A stretch of DNA of 40,036 nt, taken from assembly GCA_017503865.1 (NCBI GenBank), contig JAFVSI010000009.1:72171-112206 (forward strand). Direction: 5' to 3'. The position numbers and the translations under genes were made by a program. Origin of the DNA: Clostridia bacterium (GTDB taxonomy: Bacteria > Bacillota > Clostridia > Oscillospirales > CAG-272). The notes beneath the pieces were generated by a model, which saw nothing but the letters and a program-made list of their open reading frames with translations, was not told the DNA's origin and ran no database searches. Positions 7,257 to 15,576 of the stretch are shown one piece after another (within the stretch, counting starts at the first letter, position 1; every line of letters starts with the position of its first letter).

Positions 7257-8126
7257 TCAGTTGAATTCTATCGAATAGGATACGGTCTTTGTATCGTTTA
7301 CAGCTATATGGAAGAGGTCCTTTTTGGTTTCAAGGTCCTCGGTAGTCTTTCTGTCGTTTGTCGGAGCGGCACACCAGGGCTCAATGCAGATAAAGGGCGT
7401 ATCGGTGCCGTACTCCTGCCATATTCCGAGATATTCCATATCGTCGTAACGCAGTTTTACAGAGCGATTTCCCGCAGTTGAGCGAAGGGTAAGCTCCTTA
7501 GCCATTCCGTACATAAATATTCCGTCGGGGATAAAGAGGTCGTGTCTGAGGCGGAGAATTTTTCCGTCCTCAAGTTCAAGAGGAACGGTCTCGCCCGTAA
7601 CGGGTGCAACGATTATCTTCGTGGGAGTTGCTTTTTCTGAAAATTCAATGTAGTAGTCCTCAAAAACTCCCTCACCGCCAAGAGGCGTGTTGAAGCCCGG
7701 GTGAGCACCGAATGTCGCACAAAGGACGTTGTCTCCCGTGTTCTTTATGTCAGCCTTAACGGAAAGCTTTTTGCCATCAAGTGTATAGGTTATAGTAAGA
7801 ATGAAGTCAAAGGGATAATTCTCACGTGTTTTTTCGTTTGAGGTGAGAGTAAAGACTATTTCGGTCTCGCTCTTTTTGTTTACCGAGAAGATCTCGTACT
7901 GAGCAAAGCCGTGAAGAACCATATTATATTTTTTGCCGCGATAGGTGTATATATCGTTAAAAACGGAGCTGCAAATAGGGAACATGAAGGGAGCACGGTC
8001 TTCCCAATATTTTGCGTCACCCTGCCAGAGATATTCGCAGCCGTCGGGGCTCTTGATCGAGCGAAGCTCAGCACCCTTTTCGGCAATATTTATAGTTAAA
8101 AACTCATTGGATATTGTATGTATCAT
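7257..8126 (-). CDS. Aldose 1-epimerase family protein, LacX type
   Basis: A 289-residue protein of the galactose mutarotase-like fold, closest in look to the LacX/YihR group. The N-terminal strands (ISNEFLTINIAEKGAELRSI), the active-site-like HGFAQ (about residue 73), HPGFN (about 143) and the late FICIEPWC with its glutamate match the family, in which a His and a Glu interconvert alpha and beta anomers of hexoses. The actual sugar cannot be told. AAGGAG precedes the ATG by 11 nt. It heads a two-gene operon with uridine phosphorylase. Confidence 0.88.
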   Translation of the reverse strand: MIHTISNEFLTINIAEKGAELRSIKSPDGCEYLWQGDAKYWEDRAPFMFPICSSVFNDIYTYRGKKYNMVLHGFAQYEIFSVNKKSETEIVFTLTSNEKTRENYPFDFILTITYTLDGKKLSVKADIKNTGDNVLCATFGAHPGFNTPLGGEGVFEDYYIEFSEKATPTKIIVAPVTGETVPLELEDGKILRLRHDLFIPDGIFMYGMAKELTLRSTAGNRSVKLRYDDMEYLGIWQEYGTDTPFICIEPWCAAPTNDRKTTEDLETKKDLFHIAVNDTKTVSYSIEFN

Positions 8127-8158
8127 AATTTTAGTATCTCCTTTCGGTTTATATTTTA

Positions 8159-8187
8159 ATTATAACATACCCTATTTTTTTTCGCAA
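8159..8187 (-). promoter_or_regulatory. Sigma-A-type promoter of the epimerase-udp operon
   Basis: Minus strand TTGCGA (8187-8182), 17-bp spacer, TATAAT (8164-8159), start near 8152 and about 25 nt of leader. Confidence 0.75.
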
Positions 8188-8188
8188 G

Positions 8189-8217
8189 GTATATATATAA
8201 AAATGATGCCAATAATA
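8189..8217 (+). promoter_or_regulatory. Candidate forespore (sigma-G/F type) promoter of spoVAD
   Basis: GTATA (8189-8193), 17-bp spacer, AATAATA (8211-8217), one base off a CATnnTA -10 element. This fits the forespore sigma-factor pattern known for spoVA genes. There is no sigma-A-like pair in this short gap on the plus strand. AT-rich sequence makes chance matches possible. Confidence 0.4.
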
Positions 8218-8249
8218 AACAAAAAAGATGAAATTTTTTGAGGTGAAAA

Positions 8250-9263
8250 ATGCAAAGTAAAACCTTGAGATTTGATGGGGACGTGACGGTCATCTCGAGT
8301 GCCTCGGTGGTTGGTGAGAAGGAGCATACAGGCCCCATAGGCGACGTGTTCGACCTATTTGACGCAACCGATAAATTCGGTAAAAAAACTTGGGAAAAAT
8401 CAGAGGGCGAGATGCAAAGACTCGCTCTAAATATAGCACTTTCAAAGGGAAAAATGAGCGAGAGAGATATAGATGCTATCTTTGCGGGTGACCTTTTAAA
8501 TCAGTGCTCTGCATCGGCGTACGGTCTGCTTGACTATGACGTGCCCTATTTTGGACTTTACGGAGCTTGTTCTACTGCCGCCGAGTCTATGATGCTCTCG
8601 GCTATGGCGGTCTCGGCGGGATTTTTTTCGAGATGTGCCGCCGTTACCTCGTCGCACAATTGCTCGTCTGAAAGGCAATTCCGTACACCGCTTGAATACG
8701 GTGCTCAACGCTCTCCCACAGCACAGTGGACAGTTACAGGCTCAGGGGCATTTATTATCGGTCACGGCGGCTCGGTAAGGATTGCCGAGGCACTCCCGGG
8801 AATCGTTATAGACAAGGGAGTGAACGATGCCTCAAACATGGGGGCGGCTATGGCGCCCGCTGCGGCACACACTATAAAAAGATATTTTGAGCAAGGAGAG
8901 GTAGCACTTGACGACGTCGACCTTATTGTTACGGGCGACCTCGGATACGAAGGCAGTTCGATTTTATGTGAGCTTCTTTTGACCGAGGGGTACGATATCA
9001 AAAATAAGCACAATGACTGCGGAATGATAATATTCAGCAGAGGGGCACAGGATATGCACTCGGGCGGCTCGGGATGCGGCTGCTCTGCCGTTGTTATGGC
9101 GTCGTATATCCTGCCTAAAATTGCGAGAGGGGAATTGAATAACGTCCTCTTTATCGGTACGGGGGCTATGATGAGCCCTTCGAGTATTCAGCAAGGACTT
9201 TCTATTCCCTCAGTCGGTCACCTTTTACGTCTTTGCCCTTCAACTAAAAATAAAGGAGAATAA
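8250..9263 (+). CDS. spoVAD: Stage V sporulation protein AD
   Basis: A 337-residue SpoVAD, a thiolase-fold protein of the forespore inner membrane complex that takes up Ca-dipicolinate during sporulation and releases it at germination. Family stretches are visible: GKKTWEKSEGEMQRLA, IFAGDLLNQCSASAYGLL, LYGACSTAAESM (about 108-119), SSHNCSSERQFRTPLEYG and GSGCGCSAVV near the C-terminus. Ribosome site GAGGTG lies 4 nt before the ATG. spoVAE follows after 6 nt. The usual upstream partner spoVAC is not here; the preceding gene is an unrelated divergent epimerase. Confidence 0.96.
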   Translation: MQSKTLRFDGDVTVISSASVVGEKEHTGPIGDVFDLFDATDKFGKKTWEKSEGEMQRLALNIALSKGKMSERDIDAIFAGDLLNQCSASAYGLLDYDVPYFGLYGACSTAAESMMLSAMAVSAGFFSRCAAVTSSHNCSSERQFRTPLEYGAQRSPTAQWTVTGSGAFIIGHGGSVRIAEALPGIVIDKGVNDASNMGAAMAPAAAHTIKRYFEQGEVALDDVDLIVTGDLGYEGSSILCELLLTEGYDIKNKHNDCGMIIFSRGAQDMHSGGSGCGCSAVVMASYILPKIARGELNNVLFIGTGAMMSPSSIQQGLSIPSVGHLLRLCPSTKNKGE

Positions 9264-9269
9264 GCTTCT

Positions 9270-9638
9270 ATGGATATGTTTATGCAATATTTGTGGGCAT
9301 TCGTGGTCGGCGGTGCGTTTTGTGTGATAGCACAGATACTCATTGACAAAACGAGCCTTACTCCCGCACGAATTCTCGTTTTTTACGTGGTAGCGGGAGT
9401 TATCCTCGGTGCTTTCGGCATTTACGAGCCTATCGTTGATTTTGCAGGTGCGGGAGCGACTACACCTCTTACGGGCTTCGGTTATCTTATATCAAAAGGT
9501 ATCAAAAAGGCAGTTGACGAAAAAGGGCTTCTCGGGGCTCTCACGGGTGCTTTTACCGCCGCTGCGGCAGGAATTTCAGCCGCCCTCGTTTTCGGCTACC
9601 TCGCCACCCTCTTCTCAAGAGGTAAACCCAAGAATTGA
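9270..9638 (+). CDS. spoVAE: Stage V sporulation protein AE
   Basis: A 122-residue polytopic membrane protein of the SpoVAE (AEB) family. At least three to four hydrophobic segments are visible (WAFVVGGAFCVIAQIL, ILVFYVVAGVILGAFGIY, TGAFTAAAAGISAALVFGYLATLF), and the family signature YEPIVDFAGAGATTPLTGFG lies between them. It works with SpoVAD and SpoVAC in dipicolinate transport. It is 6 nt downstream of spoVAD with the ribosome site AAAGGAGAA inside the end of that gene. Confidence 0.95.
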   Translation: MDMFMQYLWAFVVGGAFCVIAQILIDKTSLTPARILVFYVVAGVILGAFGIYEPIVDFAGAGATTPLTGFGYLISKGIKKAVDEKGLLGALTGAFTAAAAGISAALVFGYLATLFSRGKPKN

Positions 9639-9643
9639 TTTAT

Positions 9644-9734
9644 AGAGGTGTTTTTTATGCGGGGGCAGGTGTTTTTTGAAAAAACCACCCGCCCCCGCAC
9701 CCCCACTCTTAAAAACTTTTTTAACCCTTTTATT
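9644..9734 (+). repeat. Structured intergenic repeat, copy A
   Basis: Just after spoVAE: a long hairpin with GCGGGGGC (9659-9666) pairing with GCCCCCGC (9691-9698) and inner AGGTG-T6 / A6-CCACC, followed by a tail ACCCC...AAAAACTTTTTTAACCCTTTT. The same layout occurs in reverse orientation at 9823-9920. It may also serve as terminator of spoVAD-AE. Intervening 9735-9822 shows nothing recognisable. Confidence 0.65.
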
Positions 9735-9822
9735 ACATAATTTAGAGTTTTCGTTTCTACACAAAGTCTCGGCAAATCAAGCAATATCAAGGTGTAATCT
9801 CTCCGTAGAAGTATAAACTTCA

Positions 9823-9920
9823 CCTTTTCTTAAAAAGGGTTTAAAACGTTTTTTTGGAGAGGGGTGCGGGGAGAACCTATTTTGCAAAAAATGGTTCTCC
9901 CCGCATAAACTAACACCCCT
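9823..9920 (-). repeat. Structured intergenic repeat, copy B (inverted)
   Basis: Read on the minus strand it has the same order as copy A: GGGGTGTT, TTTATGCGGGG, a hairpin, CCCCGCACCCC and a tail AAAACGTTTTAAACCCTTTTT. The stem, GCGGGGAGAACC / GGTTCTCCCCGC (9866-9877 and 9893-9904), differs from copy A but keeps full pairing. Confidence 0.65.
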
Positions 9921-9966
9921 AAAAATCAAAATTTGAAGTATTATATAACTAAAAAGAGTTGTCCTT

Positions 9967-9994
9967 GGTGCACCTGCGATAAAGCAGGTGCACC
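9967..9994 (+). terminator. Hairpin terminator before the XRE regulator
   Basis: Perfect 11-bp stem GGTGCACCTGC / GCAGGTGCACC, 6-nt loop, followed by TTTTAT. No gene immediately precedes it on the plus strand, so it may end readthrough from spoVAE. Confidence 0.75.
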
Positions 9995-10043
9995 TTTTAT
10001 ACGTTCCGTTGATATTTTCAACCAAAATTAAACAATGCCGTTA

Positions 10044-10071
10044 TTGAATAACGCTGAATATGTGATATAAT
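10044..10071 (+). promoter_or_regulatory. Promoter of the XRE/TPR-type regulator
   Basis: TTGAAT (10044-10049), 16-bp spacer, TATAAT (10066-10071), start near 10078. Confidence 0.65.
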
Positions 10072-10115
10072 ATAATCAGAACAAGCGCTTGTCACTTTGT
10101 ACCTTGGAGGATAAT

Positions 10116-11171
10116 ATGGAACTAAAAATTAGCGAAAATTTAAGAAATTTACGTAAAGAGCGCGGCAACACGCAAGACGATCTCGCGAATCATCTTGGTA
10201 TTTCTGTGCAGGCAGTATCTAAATGGGAGCGTGGCGATGGCTTTCCCGATATTACGCTTCTTCCGTATCTCGCATCCTATTACGAAGTAACGGTAGACGA
10301 TATTTTGGGGTGTAATTCTATTAGAAAGCAAGGCGACATCGAATCATTTAAGGTTCAGGCACAAGTACTGATCAATAAAGGAAAACGTAGAGAAAGACTT
10401 GCGCTTTGCCGAGAAATGCAAAAGAAATATCCGAATGATGAAACAGTTCTGTTTGAACTGATGTATGATTTGGATGCAGTAGATTTTAAATCAAATAGTG
10501 ATGAAATCATTTCTATTGCTACAAAACTTTTGAAAAGCGATTCGATTGATATTCGCTATGGTGCCATTCAAATGTTGGCATTCACTTATTCAAAATTGGG
10601 CAATGACGAAAAGGCAATAGAATATGCAAAAATGATACCATGCAACAGAGATTTGCTTTCCTCTGTACTAAAGGGAAAGGATTTGGTGGAACATTGTCGT
10701 TGGTATTTTTGGAATGTATGCGATACTATGCTTAGACACTCTCACAATATGATCCAGTGTCATGAGGCTGAATATACCGCAGAAGAACGCCGCTCTATAA
10801 GAAAGACATTGTATCAATTTTACCATTTAATCTTCTCGGATGGTGATTTTGGTTTTTTTGAAAATCGTCTTGGAAGGCTTTGTCGTGATATGGCGATAAG
10901 TTCGGCGGAAATGGGCAAGGTAGATCAAGCCTTTGATGAGCTCGACAAAATGTGTGATCATATGGAAAAATATCAGAAATTCACGAATATAGAACATACA
11001 TCTCTTTTGGTTCGTGGATTAAAATATGATTCTTCGCAGAGCGGTAGCAGTGACGAATATAGTATGGCTTATGGCTTCCTTTGTTCCTTGGATGAAAATC
11101 CTCGGTTTAAGTGCCTTCATACAGATGATAGATTGAAAATAATAAAAAACAGGTTGCAAGCTTTGGGATGA
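10116..11171 (+). CDS. XRE-family regulator with helical C-terminal domain
   Basis: A 351-residue protein. Residues about 3-60 form a Cro/C1-type helix-turn-helix (ISENLRNLRKERGNTQDDLA, ISVQAVSKWERGDGFPDI). The rest is helical and resembles tetratricopeptide repeats, as in many regulators of the Bacillota that respond to a peptide or protein partner; the ligand is unknown. The ATG at 10116 is chosen because GGAGG lies 5 nt upstream; an alternative start at 10089 has none. Base composition is more AT-rich than in the spo genes. It lies right beside the mobile element's recombinase end and could be part of the element or host-encoded. Confidence 0.8.
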   Translation: MELKISENLRNLRKERGNTQDDLANHLGISVQAVSKWERGDGFPDITLLPYLASYYEVTVDDILGCNSIRKQGDIESFKVQAQVLINKGKRRERLALCREMQKKYPNDETVLFELMYDLDAVDFKSNSDEIISIATKLLKSDSIDIRYGAIQMLAFTYSKLGNDEKAIEYAKMIPCNRDLLSSVLKGKDLVEHCRWYFWNVCDTMLRHSHNMIQCHEAEYTAEERRSIRKTLYQFYHLIFSDGDFGFFENRLGRLCRDMAISSAEMGKVDQAFDELDKMCDHMEKYQKFTNIEHTSLLVRGLKYDSSQSGSSDEYSMAYGFLCSLDENPRFKCLHTDDRLKIIKNRLQALG

Positions 11172-11177
11172 TTTTCT

Positions 11178-11195
11178 GCCCCGCTCGCGCGGGGC
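11178..11195 (+). terminator. Terminator of the XRE regulator
   Basis: GCCCCGC-TCGC-GCGGGGC followed by TTTGCTGTT, 6 nt after the stop codon. Confidence 0.75.
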
Positions 11196-11216
11196 TTTGC
11201 TGTTGTGTCCACAAAA

Positions 11217-11259
11217 GCAGTGCTTCGTATGCCTTAATTAAGGACATACGAAGCACTGC
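11217..11259. terminator. Long palindromic hairpin at the left edge of the mobile element
   Basis: GCAGTGCTTCGTATG (11217-11231) pairs perfectly with CATACGAAGCACTGC (11245-11259); the loop holds the palindrome CCTTAATTAAGG. A T6 run follows on the plus strand. It separates the XRE gene from the convergent recombinase gene and may act as terminator for both. Confidence 0.65.
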
Positions 11260-11280
11260 ATTTTTTATATATTCAATTCG

Positions 11281-12894
11281 TTAATCGATTTTACCGATGA
11301 AGCGGTAGTAGATCTCTATCTCTTGGTCGCGGTATCCGTCCTCGGTTGTTGTGCCTTGGTGGATAACGATTTTCTCAATCAGTTCGTTGAGCAGAGGGAC
11401 TGTCAATTCCGTGACCTCGGTGTACTTCCGTATCAGTGAGATCCAACGCTCAGCGTTTCGCTCGGTTTCGGCGTTTTCGGACAGCTTGGTTTTGAGTGCT
11501 GAGATCTTTTCTTCAAGCTCCATCTGCTCGTCTTGATACTTGTGCAAAAGCATATCGTAATTACGCTCGGCAATCTTGCCCATCGCGTGATCCTCATATA
11601 GCTTTGCAAACATCGTATCAATTTCCTTTTGCCGCTTAAGAGATTTGTTAAGCTCTTTTTTTGCAATATCCGTTTCGCTTACCCGTTGCTTTTGACCGTT
11701 TTTCAAGAGATGGTCTAATAGCTGTTTTTCATCTTTTTGCGCCAATGATACCCAATACTGAAGTCTCACAAGAACCACATTACACAAGGTCTTATAATTG
11801 ATAAGATGATTCGTACACCGTTCCTTGCCGTATTGAGCGTAAGTTGAACACTCAAACGCGCGATAAACGCTGTCCTTGTATTTTCTTTGCTTGATCCTCA
11901 TAAAGCTTTCACAATCAGCACAACGGATCAGTCCCGCAAAGATGTGTGTCGAGCCGCTTTTGCATGGCCGCTTTCTTTGATTTACGTGAACCTGTACTTG
12001 CTCCCATACGTCTAAAGAGATCAGAGGTTCGTGTGTGTTCTCCACCCGATACCAATCATCCTCATCTGACAAATACTGCTTTTTGTTCTTAAACGAAACG
12101 TATTTACGTCGGTAATGGATGCTATTACCGATGTAGGTCTCATCTCGCAAGATAAAGCCTATTTGCGGATTTGTCCAAAGATACTTTTGATTTTCGGGTT
12201 TGCCCTCAAACAGATGTGAAAAGAACCCGTATCTTTCGTATTGCCTCCAAGATGGACTGGGTATCTTCTCGGCTTCTAAAGCTCTGCGAATGCGATTCGG
12301 CCCCATCCCCGTGGTCGCAAGGGTAAAAATCTTTCGCACTACCCAAGCGGTCTCCTCATCGGGAACGATCTTTCCCTTAATAGTCTCGTGCTTAACGTAT
12401 CCGTAAGGAGCGCAATATCCCGATCTTGCACCATTCTCAAACCGAACCTTCATCGCGGCTTTCACCTTTTTCGATGTCTGTCTTGCGTGCATCTCATTGA
12501 GAATGTTCAGAAACGGTGCGATCTCACTTTCACCTTTTTCGCTATCCACTCCGTCGCTGATTGCAATATAGCGGACGCCTTTGGATGGAAAATAGATCTC
12601 TGTGTACTGTCCCGTTAGGATATAGTTTCTGCCGAGACGCGAAAGGTCTTTTGTAACAACGCAATTGATCTTTCCGTCCTCAATATCATCGAGCATTCTT
12701 TGAAATCCGGGACGATCAAAATTTGTACCCGAGTAACCGTCATCAACGTACTCGTCAACAAGCCTCAGCCCGTGCTCTCTGCAATATTGGGTAAGCATCT
12801 GCCTTTGGTTGGATATACTGACGCTTTCGCCGTGAACGTCATCGTCACAGCTAAGTCTTAAATAAATTCCTGTATTGTAGATTTGTTGTTTCAA
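11281..12894 (-). CDS. Large serine recombinase, TnpX type
   Basis: A 537-residue site-specific recombinase that excises and integrates mobile elements through a serine-linked DNA intermediate. The resolvase domain covers about 7-155 with nucleophile Ser15 in YLRLSCDDD and SRLGRNYILTGQYTE; the recombinase domain about 175-290 (GYVKHETIKGKIVPDEE, ETYIGNSIHYR); a zinc ribbon with CADC and later two cysteines about 318-365; a charged coiled coil about 390-475. The start is TTG at 12894, supported by AAGGAGGAA 6 nt upstream. It resembles TnpX of Tn4451-like elements. It is transcribed last in the leftward mobilization region, facing the element's left edge. Confidence 0.93.
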   Translation of the reverse strand: MKQQIYNTGIYLRLSCDDDVHGESVSISNQRQMLTQYCREHGLRLVDEYVDDGYSGTNFDRPGFQRMLDDIEDGKINCVVTKDLSRLGRNYILTGQYTEIYFPSKGVRYIAISDGVDSEKGESEIAPFLNILNEMHARQTSKKVKAAMKVRFENGARSGYCAPYGYVKHETIKGKIVPDEETAWVVRKIFTLATTGMGPNRIRRALEAEKIPSPSWRQYERYGFFSHLFEGKPENQKYLWTNPQIGFILRDETYIGNSIHYRRKYVSFKNKKQYLSDEDDWYRVENTHEPLISLDVWEQVQVHVNQRKRPCKSGSTHIFAGLIRCADCESFMRIKQRKYKDSVYRAFECSTYAQYGKERCTNHLINYKTLCNVVLVRLQYWVSLAQKDEKQLLDHLLKNGQKQRVSETDIAKKELNKSLKRQKEIDTMFAKLYEDHAMGKIAERNYDMLLHKYQDEQMELEEKISALKTKLSENAETERNAERWISLIRKYTEVTELTVPLLNELIEKIVIHQGTTTEDGYRDQEIEIYYRFIGKID

Positions 12895-12916
12895 TTAAGT
12901 TCCTCCTTGTAGACTT

Positions 12917-12976
12917 CGAAACAACCCAATGGTACAATACTTGCTTACGCTCATATTATACCATAGGTTGGTTTCG
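12917..12976 (-). promoter_or_regulatory. Recombinase promoter flanked by an 18-bp inverted repeat
   Basis: On the minus strand an extended -10, TGG-TATAAT, has its TATAAT at 12960-12955. It lies between the arms of an imperfect inverted repeat (12917-12934 and 12959-12976, 15 of 18 bases paired), a likely operator or recombinase-binding site. No good -35 box is visible. Confidence 0.5.
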
Positions 12977-12998
12977 TTTTCCATAGCATTTTGTAAAT

Positions 12999-13259
12999 TT
13001 ATGATGCTTTTTCTGTAGAATCGGATTCTATACTTTGAGGGCAAGGCATAGCCGCCGCTTCATTGGATATTACGTTCTCAATCAATTTCCCAACACGCTT
13101 ACCCTTGTCGGGAAAGTGTTCGGTAATACGGATACGTGTTTTGCCCTCGATAAAATACAGAATGTTGTCGATCCACTCTATACTGCCCTCGGCTCTCTTG
13201 TTGTCAAAAGCAATTCGACATCTGCGAAGAAAATCACTTATAAATTCTTTTATTCTCAT
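12999..13259 (-). CDS. Small TnpW-like transposon protein
   Basis: An 86-residue protein whose middle (DNILYFIEGKTRIRITEHFP, DKGKRVGKLIENVISNE) resembles TnpW proteins of Tn4451-like elements, which are about 60-80 residues and have an IGKTTYIV-like strand followed by a helix. Function of the family is unknown. The N-terminal 30 residues are basic. It overlaps the end of the ParB-like gene by 4 nt and is the last gene before the recombinase promoter. The assignment is by weak similarity of pattern and location. Confidence 0.55.
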   Translation of the reverse strand: MRIKEFISDFLRRCRIAFDNKRAEGSIEWIDNILYFIEGKTRIRITEHFPDKGKRVGKLIENVISNEAAAMPCPQSIESDSTEKAS

Positions 13260-14188
13260 CCATTACCTCCATTCATAATGACCGCATCAAGCTCAGTAGG
13301 CTCATTCATTACTGCGTTCTGCTGCGAGTCATACCAAGCGAACAAAATCTCAATAATCTTGTCCTTGACCTCCTTGGGCTTCATATCGGGAAAGAAGTCG
13401 GAGATCTCGTCTAATGCGAATTTTACGCTCTGCTTCTTGGGTGCTTTTTCTTTCGGCTTAGAGGCATTGCATTTGAAGTAGCCGCGAATCTGTTCTTCGT
13501 TGAGCTCTCCTGCTTTACTCGCATTTTTCATTTCTTCGGTCTTGTCTGTGGTAATTGACATAGATTTCTCCATAAGCAGCATCCACACCGTCATCTGCTC
13601 AAATTGACGCAGATAGGAATAGTTCACACCTGCGGTTAGCGAAACGATGCCCTCATCCACCATTTTCAAGAGCTCGGGGATAAGATAGGTTAAGCGGATA
13701 TAACGCTGAATCTGACGAGCACTATCGTCCGTGCTTTCTGCAAGCGCCTCGTCGGAACGCTTCGTGCCATCTTGGCACGAACTTCCTTGATGGCGCAGAA
13801 CGTCCATCTTCATCTTGTAGGCAAACGCCTTCTCCGACGGGAGTATTTTCTCGCGCTGAAGGTTAGCATCGACCATTGTAAGAATGGCTTCTTCATCGGT
13901 AAGATCACGAACGATTACGGGCACATCAAACTTATTGAGTCTCTTACAAGCTTCATATCGTCTGTGACCGGATACGATCTCATAACCGCCGCCCGTAGGT
14001 CTTTTTCTAACAATAATGGGGTTGAGTACGCCGTACTGACGGATGCTCTCAACAAGTGCCTCCATATCCTCATCGTCCTTGACCTTAAAGGGATGGTTCT
14101 CCATCGGGTGAATGTTGGTGAGTGCATATACGCAGGTGTTTTCTGTTCTGCGGGCGTTCAAATCTTTTGTTTCACAAGGGTTTATCAT
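13256..14188 (-). CDS. ParB/Spo0J-family partition protein of the mobile element
   Basis: A 310-residue protein with the ParB N-terminal domain: IHPMENHPFKVKDDEDMEALVESI, GVLNPIIVRK and the signature GYEIVSGHRRYEACKRL (about residues 66-82), then VDANLQREKILPSEKAFAYKMKMDVL and the helix-turn-helix region RQIQRYIRLTYLIPELLKMV (about 160-180). Such ParB homologues accompany relaxases on Clostridia mobile elements, without a ParA here. The nuclease-like CTPase motif GHRR is intact. It overlaps the relaxase gene by 4 nt (ATGA) and the TnpW-like gene by 4 nt. Its coding sequence contains one of three palindromes that could be its binding sites. Confidence 0.9.
   Translation of the reverse strand: MINPCETKDLNARRTENTCVYALTNIHPMENHPFKVKDDEDMEALVESIRQYGVLNPIIVRKRPTGGGYEIVSGHRRYEACKRLNKFDVPVIVRDLTDEEAILTMVDANLQREKILPSEKAFAYKMKMDVLRHQGSSCQDGTKRSDEALAESTDDSARQIQRYIRLTYLIPELLKMVDEGIVSLTAGVNYSYLRQFEQMTVWMLLMEKSMSITTDKTEEMKNASKAGELNEEQIRGYFKCNASKPKEKAPKKQSVKFALDEISDFFPDMKPKEVKDKIIEILFAWYDSQQNAVMNEPTELDAVIMNGGNG
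13761..13781. repeat. Palindrome TTCGTGCCA-TCT-TGGCACGAA inside the ParB-like gene
   Basis: Perfect 9-bp arms around 3 bp. The core CGTGCCA-N3-TGGCACG is found again at 17138-17156 and, with one change, at 16204-16224. It encodes SCQDGTK on the minus strand, so coding constraint alone could explain this copy but not the two non-coding ones. Confidence 0.5.
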
Positions 14189-15576
14189 CTTTGTTTTTCC
14201 TCATTTCTTTTAATTTTAGGTTGTTTTTTTGCTCCCGTTTCTCTCGGGAACATTTCTTGTTCTTGCTCCATCTCAATGCGGAGCTTTTCTTTTAGGTTTT
14301 CGATTATCGGGAATATGCCCTTAGCCAAGTTAATATCGTGGCGAATAGTTTTCAGTTCGGCACTTATGGCTTTGCGCTTACGTGAGCATTCGTCTTTATC
14401 GGCTTCGGTAGTAGCTCTGCGGCGGCGATTATCGATCTTGTTACGTGCTGACAGTAACATAGCCATCTCCGCTTCTTTCTCATCAATAAAGGTTTGAACC
14501 TTGTCGGCAGTACCAAGGTCGTTGCGATTGATGAGATTGACCGTTTCCATATAGCGATCCAAATAGATCTGCTCTTGACGCATTGCGGGTGAAAACGGCT
14601 CTTGGTAGTTTTCAGTTGTTATTAGGTTGCCGCTTGTATCAATGCCGAACAATTCAAGCACGATCATAAAGATCAGTTCTACAGTGTTATGCTGATCGTA
14701 CCTCTTACATCGCTCCCAAATCTCATAAAGCGGTGGACGGCTCGGATAGTACGGTGTTCGATGTTCTCGCCTTGACAATATTCGCTTTTCGATTGCTTCG
14801 GTGGTATAGCGTTCACCGAGGCTATCTATACGAACAGGGCGTTTCCATCCCTTTGCGATCACGCAAGGATGCTTGTACTCCTTACCGCGCAGATAGGTGT
14901 AGCCGCGCCGCGCAAGCGCGAATTGAAAATGACTTGGAAGCATACAATCCGCAATAGCATCGTCAATGTCCATCTTCAATAGCGTCCTGTGAGACGGCTT
15001 GCCTTTCTTCTCAGCCATATACGCGACGTATGGTGCACGTTTCCTCTGTGGTTTCCGGATAACCGAGAGATTGTGTTCAAGACAGAGCTTGTCCGATTCG
15101 GGAGCCATCACCGTGTCATGATAGTACGGCGGGCAATGGAACTTCTCTCCATCCTTGAAGCTCACGCTATTCAGAATAAAGTGGTTATGCAGATGCTCGT
15201 GATCTCGGTGGCTGGCAACCAATACCTCGTATTTGTCACCCCACAATCTTTTGGCAAGCTCCACCCCGAGCGCGTGGCATTGCTCGGGTGTTACCTCACC
15301 GGGTTTGAAGCTTTGGTATCCGTGGTAGGCGACAATACCTCCGTACTTTCCGTACCGTCGCTTGGTCTCCACCATTCGCTCATAGGCAAGCTCGGGCAGG
15401 CAGTTTACTCCACTGATCAGATACCTTTGTTCCGTCTTGTCGGGATTCTCGGCATAATCCATCAACCGGCGGAGATCTTCTTCGTTGGGATTCTCTGTCT
15501 TATCCGGATTAGTGGCATAATCTAAAGCATCCTTAATGGAGCGGTGCACCGCCCATATTGACGTCACTGCCATCAT
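14185..15576 (-). CDS. Relaxase, MobA/VirD2-like (MOBP)
   Basis: A 463-residue relaxase that nicks oriT and leads the strand during mobilization. The metal-binding triad motif is clear as HRDHEHLHNHFILNSV (about residues 123-138). The N-terminal part carries AVTSIWAVHRSIKDALDYATNPDKT and LAYERMVETKRRYGK, typical of relaxases on TnpX-type elements; the C-terminal third is helical and basic. A short internal duplication (YATNPDKT and YAENPDKT, residues 20-27 and 41-48) is noted. It overlaps mobC-like and parB-like genes by 4 nt each, so the three are translationally coupled. Confidence 0.92.
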   Translation of the reverse strand: MMAVTSIWAVHRSIKDALDYATNPDKTENPNEEDLRRLMDYAENPDKTEQRYLISGVNCLPELAYERMVETKRRYGKYGGIVAYHGYQSFKPGEVTPEQCHALGVELAKRLWGDKYEVLVASHRDHEHLHNHFILNSVSFKDGEKFHCPPYYHDTVMAPESDKLCLEHNLSVIRKPQRKRAPYVAYMAEKKGKPSHRTLLKMDIDDAIADCMLPSHFQFALARRGYTYLRGKEYKHPCVIAKGWKRPVRIDSLGERYTTEAIEKRILSRREHRTPYYPSRPPLYEIWERCKRYDQHNTVELIFMIVLELFGIDTSGNLITTENYQEPFSPAMRQEQIYLDRYMETVNLINRNDLGTADKVQTFIDEKEAEMAMLLSARNKIDNRRRRATTEADKDECSRKRKAISAELKTIRHDINLAKGIFPIIENLKEKLRIEMEQEQEMFPRETGAKKQPKIKRNEEKQR

